DNA of 61,374 nt, taken from positions 1-61,374 of the forward strand of contig CAJTOU010000004.1 in the NCBI GenBank assembly GCA_910577835.1, in the 5' to 3' direction. This document shows, in pieces, positions 41,445 through 51,090 of this stretch. Position numbers and translations under genes: made by a program. The notes beneath the pieces are model-generated. The model saw nothing but the letters and a program-made list of their open reading frames with translations. It ran no database searches and was not told the DNA's origin. Origin of the DNA: an uncultured Lachnospiraceae bacterium. GTDB lineage: Bacteria > Bacillota_A > Clostridia > Lachnospirales > Lachnospiraceae. The number at the start of each line of letters is the position of its first letter. Positions within the stretch are counted from its first letter, which is position 1.

Positions 41445-44400
41445 ATGCAGATAAATACAATAAATTATGTAAATGAGGTTTCAGCAAAAGGCAGTGGTAA
41501 ACAGAGTGTGAAGGCTTCCGAAAAAATAGGATTTTTTGGCGTGGTTATGGAAAAAGCAGGAAGGAAGCAGGCAGTTCAAAATGATTATATGAATTATGAC
41601 AAAACAGGCAGGGAAAATGAACAGAGTCAAGGAAAAAACAGTGGATTTGAAACAAAGCAGGATTTCAAGGAATATATCAATGAAAATATAGAAAAGCTGA
41701 AGGCACTTGTGACAGATGAGGATTATTCTGCTCTCAGTGAGCTTGGACTGGCTCCGGATAAGGAGGACCCGCATACACTTCTGACAGTTTATGAGAGAAT
41801 CCAGATAGAGCTTGCCGCATGGTGCGATGGATATGATATCAGCGAGCTGAATATCAATAGTCAGAAGATAAAGGCAGTTTTGGGCTCAGAAGCGATGGCA
41901 AGCGCTGTAAAAATGGCAGGTGAAACAGGAGAGCTGACAGATGCCGCAAAGTCTTATCTGATGAAAAATGATTTGGAACCAACAATTGAAAATGCATATA
42001 AGGCAGTACACAGTACTTCAGGAATAGACAGTGCAGCTTCTTCTCTTTCTGACACAGAGTGGAAGGAGCTGAAGGAGCAGATATCGGGGATTTTAGAAAA
42101 GTCGGGAATGGAAGTAAACGAAGAAAATCTGCAAAACGCCAAGTGGCTTGTGGAGCATGATATACAGGTGACAGCAGAAAATCTGCTTAAGCTGGCGGAA
42201 TTAAATCAGACAGATATGCAGAATAAAGATGTAATTGTTTCAAATACAGCATTTGCACTTATGATGGGAATGAACGGAACAGAGGCGTATGTTACCCGGA
42301 ACTGGATTCAGACAGATGAAATCGCTCAAACTATGGATGCGATTGCCAATGTTTCAGATGAAATCATTTATGACATTGTAAATGATGACGCAGTATTAAA
42401 TGCGGCGAATATTAAGAAATATCAGGCTGTTGAGCAGCAAAAGGACAAGGACAATGATGCTGGGCAAAAACAAAAAGAGAGTCAGCGTGATTTTGAAAAT
42501 CCGTCTTTTATCAGAGCAAGAACTGTAATTATAGAGGCAAGACTTGTAATGACATCTTCTTCCTTATTAAATATGCAGAAACTTGGTATCAGTATTACAT
42601 ATACGGAAATTTCAGTTATGCTTACTCAGACGAAGCAGGATAACAATGATTACTATGCCTCTTTTTTTGAAGGGCAGGATTCAGCATCTGTGGATATGAC
42701 AGATACATTAAATTCCATGATGGATATTATGAAAAGCATGAGTCAGGTTCCATCAGCGGTAATGGGTGAGATTTATAAGGGAAATATGGAGTTTACTCTG
42801 GAATCTGTCTATGAGGAAAGCAAAAGTCTTTCCGCTAGCTATACAAAAGCGGAGCTTGCCTATGAGGCAGTGGGAACACAGGTAAGAACAGATTTGGGAG
42901 ATAATATTTCCAAGGCATTTGAGAGCATTGACAATATACTGAAGGATATAGGAATAGATATTAATGAAAGCAGTCGACGTGCAGCGAGGATTCTCGGATA
43001 TAATCAAATGGAAATTACAAAGCAGGCCGTTTTTAAAATGGAAAGTCTTATGGAAGAACTTGATTATGTCAGGGATAATCTTACTCCAAAAACAGCAGCT
43101 TATCTTGTGGAAAATCATGTGAATATTCTGAATACTGATATCAGAGAGCTGAATCAGCATCTTGTAGAATTGAATGCGATGATTGGTGCAGATGAGAGCG
43201 AAGATTTTGCAAAATATCTCTGGAAATTAGAGAAAGCAGGAGAGATATCAGAAGAGAACAGAAACCGGTATGTAGATTTGTACAGAACCTTAAATATGGT
43301 AGAGAGCATGGACTCAAGCTCTATTGGTGCAGTTACGCTTGAAGGTGCGGAATTTACCTTAAATAATCTCTTATCTGCGGTAAAAAGCAAAAGGAAAACA
43401 GTAGATGTCAAAGTGGATGATTCTGTTGGATTGCAGGAGATAAATGCAGATGCAAAGGATACATCTTCCGAGGATATTGCTCAATTTGTACGCAGAATGG
43501 CAGAAAAAGTAAAAAGCGGATTAAACGCAGAAAATGTAGAAAAGATTTACAAGGAAGGCCGTTTTGGTGAAATCAGTCTTGGAAATCTGGTGGATTTAGT
43601 CAGTGATAATGAGTCTGTAAGAACCAATGCCAGATTAAATGCAGAATATGTAAAGCAGGTGATGGATAATTATTTTAAGGAAGCAGCAGAGGAAGGAATC
43701 ACAGAAGATACAGTGCTTACGCTTATGGAGGGCGGACAGAATGCCTCTATGGAAAATATTGTTTCTGCAATGCAGTTATCCATGCCGGGGTCTGATTTTA
43801 GAAAATATCTTCTGGACAGTCAGAACAGAAAAGAAGCAGCCGAGCGTATTTTGGAGGATTTTGAAGATAAAGAAAGCGCTAAGGAAGCAGTACAGGAATT
43901 GAAAAAGACAGCTTCTATAAAGGATATGGCAGGTCCTGCCAGAAATCTGTCATATGAACAGGTAAAGTCAATGGCGGATATTAACCGGAATCTCAGATTT
44001 ATGGTAAAGAGCACAGAGAACGAAAGTTACCATATTCCAGTGGATATAGATGGGGAGGCTGTAAATATAAGAGTTTCCTTTGTGCGGGATGAAGGCGAGG
44101 GCAAGGTCAATATTTCAATGAATACCATGGCCTTTGGAAAGATAGATTGTGTGATTCATTCGGTAAATATGGTAAGCGGTGTTAAATCGGAAGCCATTGT
44201 TTACTGTGAAAATGTGCAGACTGCGGGCATAATTACCGGTAGCCGGTCTATCTTTGTAAATGAGATTAAAGGTTTGGATTTTGTCAGTGAATTTTCCATG
44301 GAGGTCGTAAGAAGCAAGATAAGCATGAACAATGAAGTCAGAAAACGTGGTATTCACGGAAATCTTGCGATTGAAAATGTGGATGAAGACAAAGTCGAAA

Positions 44401-44471
44401 GCAGATATTTATATAAAATTTCAAAAGGATTTATTAAATCTGTTAAAGATTGTTTGCAAAGCATCCGATAA
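41445..44471 (+). CDS. large DUF6240-like flagellar-associated protein, FliK-like C-terminus
   Basis: 1008 residues, soluble, no signal peptide. The middle is a long alpha-helical array with recurring motifs of the type KSGMEVNEENLQNAKWLVEH followed by DIQVTAENLLKLAEL. Residues of about 870-960 (YHIPVDIDGEAVNIRVSF, then NTMAFGKIDCVIHSVNMV and the SRSIFVNEIKGL segment) resemble the C-terminal fold of hook-length control protein FliK. It directly precedes flagellin, whose candidate sigma-28 promoter overlaps its stop codon. Family name from recollection of DUF6240 in Lachnospiraceae; role in hook or filament export is inferred. Confidence 0.75.
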   Translation: MQINTINYVNEVSAKGSGKQSVKASEKIGFFGVVMEKAGRKQAVQNDYMNYDKTGRENEQSQGKNSGFETKQDFKEYINENIEKLKALVTDEDYSALSELGLAPDKEDPHTLLTVYERIQIELAAWCDGYDISELNINSQKIKAVLGSEAMASAVKMAGETGELTDAAKSYLMKNDLEPTIENAYKAVHSTSGIDSAASSLSDTEWKELKEQISGILEKSGMEVNEENLQNAKWLVEHDIQVTAENLLKLAELNQTDMQNKDVIVSNTAFALMMGMNGTEAYVTRNWIQTDEIAQTMDAIANVSDEIIYDIVNDDAVLNAANIKKYQAVEQQKDKDNDAGQKQKESQRDFENPSFIRARTVIIEARLVMTSSSLLNMQKLGISITYTEISVMLTQTKQDNNDYYASFFEGQDSASVDMTDTLNSMMDIMKSMSQVPSAVMGEIYKGNMEFTLESVYEESKSLSASYTKAELAYEAVGTQVRTDLGDNISKAFESIDNILKDIGIDINESSRRAARILGYNQMEITKQAVFKMESLMEELDYVRDNLTPKTAAYLVENHVNILNTDIRELNQHLVELNAMIGADESEDFAKYLWKLEKAGEISEENRNRYVDLYRTLNMVESMDSSSIGAVTLEGAEFTLNNLLSAVKSKRKTVDVKVDDSVGLQEINADAKDTSSEDIAQFVRRMAEKVKSGLNAENVEKIYKEGRFGEISLGNLVDLVSDNESVRTNARLNAEYVKQVMDNYFKEAAEEGITEDTVLTLMEGGQNASMENIVSAMQLSMPGSDFRKYLLDSQNRKEAAERILEDFEDKESAKEAVQELKKTASIKDMAGPARNLSYEQVKSMADINRNLRFMVKSTENESYHIPVDIDGEAVNIRVSFVRDEGEGKVNISMNTMAFGKIDCVIHSVNMVSGVKSEAIVYCENVQTAGIITGSRSIFVNEIKGLDFVSEFSMEVVRSKISMNNEVRKRGIHGNLAIENVDEDKVESRYLYKISKGFIKSVKDCLQSIR
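44444..44471 (+). promoter_or_regulatory. candidate sigma-28 promoter of flagellin
   Basis: TAAA at 44444-44447, then 16 nt, then TCCGATAA at 44464-44471, close to the flagellar sigma consensus TAAA-N15-GCCGATAA. Its -10 overlaps the preceding gene's stop codon. It would give a 5' leader of about 175 nt for the flagellin mRNA. Confidence 0.6.
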
Positions 44472-44654
44472 AATGATTAGAGGAACAAAGCGCTCTGTGG
44501 CATATGTGGCCGGACAGAGGCGGATTTCTGTCATAAGCTTGTGAGAATCTTCCTGCGTTTTGTTCAATAATAGTTGCTCTGTAAGAGCTGTATTATGGAA
44601 AATACAGAGTAATGTTTTATGACAATGAAAAATATACCTTAGGAGGTTTTTATA

Positions 44655-46040
44655 ATGAGAATAACTACAAACATGATTGCGTTTAATGCGGCGCATAATC
44701 TTTCAATAGCAGATAAAAGAACAGGCTCATCATTGGAAAGACTGTCTTCTGGATATAAAGTAAATTCATCAAAGGATAATCCGGTAGGAGCTGCATTGTC
44801 CGCAAAGATGCGTTCACAGCTTCGGAATCTGAGCAAGGCGGTTCAAAGTACGTCAGACGGAATTTCTGTTATTGAAACAGCGGAGAGCGTACTGGCGGAG
44901 ACACAGTCCATGGTACAGAGAATCAGGGAGTTGTGTGTACAGGCAGCGAGTGATACAAATACGGATGATGACAGAGGCAGTATTATGTCAGAGATTAATC
45001 AGTTAAGAAAAGAAATTGACAGAGTATCAAATGATACGGATTTTAATACAAAGAAGCTGTTAAATGGAGACCTTGGAAGGGTTGCGTATACAAATAAACC
45101 TGATGTGGATATTTCTTATGTGTCAACAGACGTGGCGGCAGGAGTATACTGGCTTCAGGTTGATAATCTTGCAACGCAGGCTCAATATACAGGTACAGTG
45201 ACTGGAGGCGAAAGCGGTTCACTTTCTATAAATGGTGTAAATGTAAATATACTGGCTTCTGATTCCATAGATATGATACATAAAAAGATTCAGGATGCAG
45301 CAGATAAGTCAGGCATTACCGTTACAAATAACAACGGTACTTTTGAGTATGTATCAAACAGATATGGTTCAAAATATGGCATAGAAATTTCCTGTGATAA
45401 TGCAGAGTTAAGAACAAGTCTTGGCTTAAACAGTGACCGTATTGCAGAATTTGGAACAGATATAGATATGTATGTGATTACAAAAAATATGACGGGAGAC
45501 AGTATATTCCCGGACAGTTCGGTAACGGAATGTGATGGAAATACGATTACTGTTACAGCAAATGACGGCTTTGAGATGAGAGTTGACGTGGGAGAAAAAA
45601 TGAATCTTGCACAGGGAGGACTTGTTACAATAAATGTAACTAATTTTGGTGCAATGACTGTACAGGTAGGCCCGAATGAAGGTCAGGAGGTTATTATTGA
45701 TATTCCAAGAGTAGACTGCAGTATGATGGGACTGGACAATATTCTTGCATATACGTCAAGAGGAGCAGATTCAGCCATTACTACCTGTGATGAAGCGATT
45801 TCCTATATTTCTGAAGTCAGGAGCAGAATTGGTGCATATCAGAATCGTATGGAGCATACACAGAGCAGTCTGGATGCAACTGTGGAAGCTATGACGAGTT
45901 CATTGTCAAGGATTGTAGATACAGATATGGCGGAAGAAATGACTATCTATACTACGCAAAATGTAATCAGTCAGGCAGCAACTGCTATGCTGGCACAGGC
46001 AAACCAGCTTGGTGATAAGGTATTGCAGCTTCTGCAGTAA
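44655..46040 (+). CDS. flagellin
   Basis: Flagellar filament subunit, 461 residues. N-terminal D0/D1: MRITTNMIAFNAAHNLSIAD, LERLSSGYKVNSSKDNPVGA and VQRIRELCVQAASDTNTDDD. C-terminal D1/D0: VRSRIGAYQNRMEHTQSSLD and MLAQANQLGDKVLQLLQ. The central 190 residues form a moderate surface domain with a flagellin-IN-like segment (SLSINGVNVNILASDSIDMI). AGGAGG lies 8 nt before ATG. Exported by the flagellar type III system; expression likely by the sigma-28 site upstream. Confidence 0.96.
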   Translation: MRITTNMIAFNAAHNLSIADKRTGSSLERLSSGYKVNSSKDNPVGAALSAKMRSQLRNLSKAVQSTSDGISVIETAESVLAETQSMVQRIRELCVQAASDTNTDDDRGSIMSEINQLRKEIDRVSNDTDFNTKKLLNGDLGRVAYTNKPDVDISYVSTDVAAGVYWLQVDNLATQAQYTGTVTGGESGSLSINGVNVNILASDSIDMIHKKIQDAADKSGITVTNNNGTFEYVSNRYGSKYGIEISCDNAELRTSLGLNSDRIAEFGTDIDMYVITKNMTGDSIFPDSSVTECDGNTITVTANDGFEMRVDVGEKMNLAQGGLVTINVTNFGAMTVQVGPNEGQEVIIDIPRVDCSMMGLDNILAYTSRGADSAITTCDEAISYISEVRSRIGAYQNRMEHTQSSLDATVEAMTSSLSRIVDTDMAEEMTIYTTQNVISQAATAMLAQANQLGDKVLQLLQ

Positions 46041-46057
46041 CAGGAATGGAGAGAGAT

Positions 46058-46507
46058 ATGACGAGGGAGCAGATAAAGGAATTTTCACTGAGAATCTCAC
46101 AGTGTTCACGAACAGAACTTGTAGTAATAACAGATGAAATCATTATTGCATATATTGAGGAAGCAGAGAAGGCATTAGACAGTGGAAATAGAGAGGACTT
46201 TCTGTTTCAGTTGAAAAAAGCCAGACAGTTTGTAGATGAGCTTTGCAGTGCTCTTGATATGAGATTTGAATTGTCCTTTCAGTTGATGAATTTGTATTCT
46301 TATATCAGGGATTGTCTGATAAAAGCGGGTGTAAGAAATACAAAAGAAAATCTTGCAGATGCAGTAAAGGTGATTCAGGGGCTTAAAGAGGCTTTTGTCG
46401 AGGTGGCAAAAACAGACCACTCAGGAAAGGTAATAGAAAATTCCCAGAAGGTCTACGCAGGACTTACCTATGGGCCGGGAAGCAAATTAAATGAGGTTGT
46501 TTTATAA
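46058..46507 (+). CDS. FliS-like flagellin export chaperone
   Basis: 149 residues, all-helical. The region SRTELVVITDEIIIAYIEEA, then FQLKKARQFVDELCSALDM and LYSYIRDCLIKAGVRNTKEN, follows the FliS pattern of helix positions. It binds the C-terminal helix of flagellin to block early polymerisation. ATG 46058 has GGAG 6 nt upstream; ATG 46046 is less likely. It lies 17 nt after flagellin and is closed by a terminator. Confidence 0.82.
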   Translation: MTREQIKEFSLRISQCSRTELVVITDEIIIAYIEEAEKALDSGNREDFLFQLKKARQFVDELCSALDMRFELSFQLMNLYSYIRDCLIKAGVRNTKENLADAVKVIQGLKEAFVEVAKTDHSGKVIENSQKVYAGLTYGPGSKLNEVVL

Positions 46508-46512
46508 TATTC

Positions 46513-46543
46513 AAAAAGCCGGATTTGGAATATCCGGCTTTTT
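46513..46543 (+). terminator. terminator after the flagellin-fliS pair
   Basis: A perfect 12-bp stem AAAAAGCCGGAT/ATCCGGCTTTTT with loop TTGGAAT, 5 nt after the stop codon. Confidence 0.93.
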
Positions 46544-46745
46544 GTGTTTGACAGAATGATGCAGCAAATTAATATAAGGAAATGAATGCAATCAGTTAAG
46601 TACCAGTTTTATCACAAATGGAAACATTTCTAAAATAATAGACAAATCCTTTTTATTTGTCGATAGAATTAATCCGCAATCTATGGTAGAATATATCAGA
46701 GAGTAATTTGTGAGAAATACCAAGTTGGATTTTTAGGAGGAATAT

Positions 46746-48674
46746 ATGGAAGAGTTGAATGTAATTACAGAGGCAGACAGATATGTCTTTGGAAAGGGCT
46801 GTCATTATGAGATTTATCGTAAGCTTGGAGCTCATATTATGGAAATTGACAACAAAAAGGGTGTGTACTTTGCAGTGTGGGCGCCAAATGCTGTTTCTGT
46901 CAGTGTGGTTGGTGATTTTAATGACTGGGATGATGAAAAAGATGAGATGAAGGTTCTCGGTAAGTCAGGAATATGGGAGACGTTTGTTCCTGAAGCAAAA
47001 AAATGGGATAAGTATAAGTTTTCTATTGAGACAAAGACCGGACAGATTTTACATAAAGCAGACCCATATGCATTTCATGCAGAGTTAAGACCTGGAAATG
47101 CTTCTAAGGTAGCCGAGATTGATGGTTTTAAATGGTCTGATGCGAAATGGGTTGAAAAACAGGAGAAGGAAGACCGTTATGACCGGCCTATGGCAATTTA
47201 TGAGATGCATCCGGGTTCATGGATAAAGGATTATTCAAGAGGAGAGGATGGATTTCTGGATTATAAGACAATTGCAGATAAACTTGTGCCATATCTGAAA
47301 GAAATGGGATATACACATGTGGAATTAATCGGTGTAGCGGAGCATCCATTTGACGGCTCATGGGGTTATCAGGTAACGGGATATTATGCGCCGACTGCAA
47401 GATATGGCGGACCGGAAGAGTTTATGTATTTTGTCAATACTATGCATAAAAATAATATTGGGGTAATTCTTGACTGGGTACCGGCTCATTTTCCAAAAGA
47501 TGCGCATGGACTGGCTGAATTTGACGGAGAATGTCTGTATGAATATCATAATCCGAAAAAAGGAGAGCATGCGGACTGGGGAACAAAGGTGTTTGATTAT
47601 GAGAGAAATGAGGTGTCAAACTTCCTGATTGCAAATGCACTGTTCTGGGCAGAGGTATATCATATAGATGCTCTGAGGGTGGATGCGGTTGCATCCATGC
47701 TATATCTTGATTATGGAAGAAGTGCAGGCAACTGGGTTCCAAATAAATTTGGAGAGAATAAGAATCTGGAAGCAATTGAGTTTTTGAAGCATCTGAACAG
47801 TATTATGTCGAAGAGAACAAAAAGCTGTTATCTGATTGCGGAGGAGTCTACTGCATGGCCGAAAGTGACCGGCGCAGTGGAAGACAATGGACTTGGTTTT
47901 GGTTTTAAATGGAATATGGGATGGATGAATGATTTTCTGGAATATTGTAAAACAGACCCGCTGTTTCGAAAAGGTGGTCATAATAAAATGACCTTCAGTA
48001 TTTCTTATATGACCGCAGAAAATTATATTCTGGTAATTTCTCATGATGAGGTAGTACATTTGAAATGTTCCATGGTAAATAAGATGCCGGGTTATATGGT
48101 AGATAAATTCGCAAACTTAAGAACAGCGTATACTTTTATGATAGGACATCCGGGGAAAAAGCTGCTGTTTATGGGACAGGAATTTGCACAGCTTCGTGAG
48201 TGGAGTGAGGAGCGTGAGCTTGACTGGTTCCTTTTAAATGAACCATTGCATAAGGAAATGCAGGAGTATGTGAAAAAACTTATACATTTGTATCGGAAGA
48301 ATCCGGCGCTGTATTCAAATGACAGAAGCTATGAGGGCTTTCAGTGGGTAAATGTCAATGATTCTGAGAGAAGTATTTTCAGCTTTATCCGAAAAATGCC
48401 GGATACATGGAAAGGCGCATTTTTGTTTATCTGTAATTTCACCCCGATGGAGAGACCGGATTATTCAGTAGGAGTTCCAAAAGAAGGAGTTTATAAAGAA
48501 GTTTTATCCAGTTACAGTGAGACAATACCAGAAGATACTTTTGAGAGTGCAGAGGAAAAGAATACAGAACTGACGCTTCGCAAATTTAAAGCAGTAGAAG
48601 AGGAATGTGATGACAGACCATATAGATTAAATATTCCTTTAAGACCATATGAATCAATTATTATTGCATTTTAA
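46746..48674 (+). CDS. glgB: 1,4-alpha-glucan branching enzyme GlgB
   Basis: Creates alpha-1,6 branches in glycogen. 642 residues, short form: CBM48-type N-terminal domain (GVYFAVWAPNAVSVSVVGDF), GH13 barrel with nucleophile in DALRVDAVASMLYLDY, acid/base Glu in LIAEESTAWPKV and the transition-state residues in VISHDEVVHLKCSM, then an all-beta C-terminal domain. AGGAGG lies 6 nt before ATG. No other glycogen genes are adjacent; single gene with its own terminator. Confidence 0.97.
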   Translation: MEELNVITEADRYVFGKGCHYEIYRKLGAHIMEIDNKKGVYFAVWAPNAVSVSVVGDFNDWDDEKDEMKVLGKSGIWETFVPEAKKWDKYKFSIETKTGQILHKADPYAFHAELRPGNASKVAEIDGFKWSDAKWVEKQEKEDRYDRPMAIYEMHPGSWIKDYSRGEDGFLDYKTIADKLVPYLKEMGYTHVELIGVAEHPFDGSWGYQVTGYYAPTARYGGPEEFMYFVNTMHKNNIGVILDWVPAHFPKDAHGLAEFDGECLYEYHNPKKGEHADWGTKVFDYERNEVSNFLIANALFWAEVYHIDALRVDAVASMLYLDYGRSAGNWVPNKFGENKNLEAIEFLKHLNSIMSKRTKSCYLIAEESTAWPKVTGAVEDNGLGFGFKWNMGWMNDFLEYCKTDPLFRKGGHNKMTFSISYMTAENYILVISHDEVVHLKCSMVNKMPGYMVDKFANLRTAYTFMIGHPGKKLLFMGQEFAQLREWSEERELDWFLLNEPLHKEMQEYVKKLIHLYRKNPALYSNDRSYEGFQWVNVNDSERSIFSFIRKMPDTWKGAFLFICNFTPMERPDYSVGVPKEGVYKEVLSSYSETIPEDTFESAEEKNTELTLRKFKAVEEECDDRPYRLNIPLRPYESIIIAF

Positions 48675-48693
48675 AAACAGAAACAAATAGAAG

Positions 48694-48730
48694 AAAGGGC
48701 ATCCATAAAAATTTTTGTGGATGCCTTTTG
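48694..48730 (+). terminator. terminator after glgB
   Basis: Stem GGCATCCA/TGGATGCC (48698-48705 and 48718-48725) extended by an A/T stem inside the loop, followed by TTTTGG. It marks the boundary between glgB and the accessory block. Confidence 0.85.
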
Positions 48731-48796
48731 GTTTGTAAAATTTGATCTAGAAAAATTGTTATTTATGTGAAAATGATAATGTAAAAGATTCTATTA

Positions 48797-49252
48797 TTAT
48801 CTGTTCTTTTGCTCGAAGTTATCTAAATATGAAAGAATTAATTTGCAATCTTCTTCACTAATATAACGTATTTGACCATCATGGCCAATTATAGCAAAAC
48901 AGTTATTTTTGGAAGATAGATATGCACCATCACCATTTTCAAAGTCAAGATAAACATCATATTCTATATTTTCTGGGATATCTTCTGTTATTTCTGCTTT
49001 TTTTAAAATAGAAAGAATTTTTTCTCTATTATTTCCTTTAATAGAAATTGAGTTTTCTTTATAAGTAAGTGTAATGGTATCTGAATTGGCATCAAATAAT
49101 GTAGGTGCATCTGGTCCTCCTTTAACAGAAGTATGTATTTTGTATATATTTATAACCATTATTGTAGATATAATAGCAATTAGAGACAATGTTAAAATTA
49201 ATATAATCATGTTTTTTGATATAATTTTTTTTCTTTTAAAAAAATTTTTCAT
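48797..49252 (-). CDS. uncharacterised single-pass extracellular protein
   Basis: 151 residues: basic N-terminus (MKNFFKRKKIISKN), one membrane helix (MIILILTLSLIAIISTIMVI) and an extracellular domain of about 110 residues that is Asn/Asp-rich. I do not recognise it. It is the last gene of the leftward accessory block and follows the broken protease gene by 19 nt, so it probably belonged to the same transcription unit. Confidence 0.6.
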   Translation of the reverse strand: MKNFFKRKKIISKNMIILILTLSLIAIISTIMVINIYKIHTSVKGGPDAPTLFDANSDTITLTYKENSISIKGNNREKILSILKKAEITEDIPENIEYDVYLDFENGDGAYLSSKNNCFAIIGHDGQIRYISEEDCKLILSYLDNFEQKNR

Positions 49253-49271
49253 ATAATATTCCCTGTTAATT

Positions 49272-50364
49272 TTATTTTAGATATATTAATCCATCAACAT
49301 ACATAGAATTTACATATACTATACTGCGAGATTTAGTAGTATACCAACCATTATTTATTTTAATAAAATCAATATTGATTAAATCCCAGTCATCTACTGC
49401 TTGATACCTAGCATATCCAACTCCCACTACCCAATGATTACCATACTTAGGTTCATTTGATAAGCCTACAATACATGGTTTTCTATTCTCAATACAATCT
49501 ATTATTTTTGACGTAACGTTATAAAGTAAATTTGCAGTGGTAATATATGTGCAAGTAGGATTTTTTCCAATGGATTTTAGATATTTATTGATTCCATTTT
49601 TTACTTGTGTATATGATGTTCCACCACCATTATCTTCTAATAATAGCTTGAAGCTATCGTAAAAAGCTTTTTGTCTCACATATCTTGTTCCAATATACTT
49701 ATCTGATTTAATATAACTTCTGTTTATATAATCCTAATAATAATAAAACATTATAGCAGTAGCCAAAGAACCACAAGTATTGTCGTTATTGTAATCAAGA
49801 TATCTTGTTTCGCATGGCAAATTCATTTTCTTTTCTAAAGTTAAACTTTTGTAATACCCAGTATATGTAATATTACCTTCGCTATCTTTTGTAGAATCGG
49901 GATAGGTAATAGTTATAGAAGTTTTTTTATCAATGTTTTCATTTGAAGTAACATTTTTAAATGAATTGACTTTAATTTTTTCAATATTCTTATTTGTAGT
50001 TATATTTACTAGAATATTTTCGTTATTCTCTGATTCCATATAATACTCTCCCGGACCAGCATAATAACAATTATTTTCTGCATTTTCATATACTTGAATT
50101 TCATCTTCATAAGAAAATTCAATAATTTCACCATATGTATCAATTATCACGTATCCATCATTAACACCCTCATAATAAAATCCAATACATTCATCTTCTG
50201 TATTGTATAATGCTATTTCACTATTATGATATATAGCAAAATCATCGAGTATTTTTATAATACCATCATTATTTTCTTCCGCATATACATTTCTTCCAAA
50301 TAATATTACAAACATTGCTACAAATGTAATAAATTTGTTTTTTTCTTTTATTGATAGTTATCAT
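49272..50364 (-). pseudogene. secreted papain-like (C39/C10-like) cysteine protease, broken
   Basis: One ancestral gene in two lesions. The proper start is ATG 50364 with AAGGAGG 9 nt upstream. A run of seven A (50338-50344) puts the signal peptide out of frame; with six A it reads MITINKRKNKFITFVAM then VILFGRNVYAEE, a complete export signal. Further on, an in-frame TAG at 49734-49736 separates NTCGSLATAIMFYYY (catalytic Cys region) from DYINRSYIKSDKYIG and the second half with GNHWVVGVGYA (catalytic His) and INNGWYT (Asn). Both halves remain open, so decay looks recent. Readthrough or phase variation at the A-run is an alternative. Confidence 0.8.
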
Positions 50365-50406
50365 ATAAATTTTCCTCCTTATTTTTTATATAAAATTTTT
50401 TAAACT

Positions 50407-51090
50407 TTAATCTAATTTGTATTTTGAAAATAATTTTTCTTTCATAAAAGCTAGTTTCTGATTCGATTCTTCTGACATAATAAAAAATTCGTTATCTTTC
50501 ACTTGGCTATAACTAATACAGGGGATAAGCTCATTTTCAGGTTTTTTTGGAATATTTATAATATTTTCATAACAAAATATGGGAGCAAGAGTAAAATTAC
50601 TGCTCTGTATATAAATGATATCTTTTTTACTGCAGTTTTTCAGTTTTCTGTCTAAAAAAATAAGATATGTTTTTCCCGGTATCATTTCATTTACATAACC
50701 CATATTTATAGGATACATTCCATTATACATAGCGTCTTTATCAAGGCTTAAAAAATTGGAAGCTTTGGCAATTTCAAAAGTATCACCTTTTTTCAGATTT
50801 TCACCTTTAAAAACAGATACTACGCTTACTTTTTGGGTCATACAGGAATATCTGTAATGAAACCTGTCCTCGCATCGCACAGCAAGAATGATATTGCTAG
50901 AGTCGAGATTTTCTTCCATATTTTGTAGCTGAAAATTAAGAAATTCATCATCAAGCAAGGCAATACCAAAGTTATCCAGAGCAGATTCATCTTTGTTAAA
51001 ATCTAAATATGAGCTTTTATAGTAGATACCAATTGCCATAGATATAAAAATGATAACAAATGTAATTGCAAATACATATTTTAATTTCAT
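50407..51090 (-). CDS. membrane-anchored exported protein A (paralogue of 53550-54233)
   Basis: 227 residues: one N-terminal membrane helix (YVFAITFVIIFISMAIGIYY), then an extracytoplasmic domain with KVSVVSVFKGENLKKGDTFE and NEMIPGKTYLIFLDRKL, a VxxVFKGE...G..YLIFL layout seen in several secreted beta-rich domains. The other copy at 53550-54233 is about two-thirds identical by eye. ATG 51090 has GGGAGG 7 nt upstream and overlaps the ABC ATPase gene by 4 nt, so the exporter and this protein are translationally coupled. Possible immunity or exporter accessory protein. Confidence 0.7.
   Translation of the reverse strand: MKLKYVFAITFVIIFISMAIGIYYKSSYLDFNKDESALDNFGIALLDDEFLNFQLQNMEENLDSSNIILAVRCEDRFHYRYSCMTQKVSVVSVFKGENLKKGDTFEIAKASNFLSLDKDAMYNGMYPINMGYVNEMIPGKTYLIFLDRKLKNCSKKDIIYIQSSNFTLAPIFCYENIINIPKKPENELIPCISYSQVKDNEFFIMSEESNQKLAFMKEKLFSKYKLD

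Noticed and set aside
49734..49736. TAG as a pyrrolysine or programmed readthrough codon
   Set aside because: No pyl genes or downstream signal element seen, and the same gene also has a frameshift in its signal peptide; decay is simpler.
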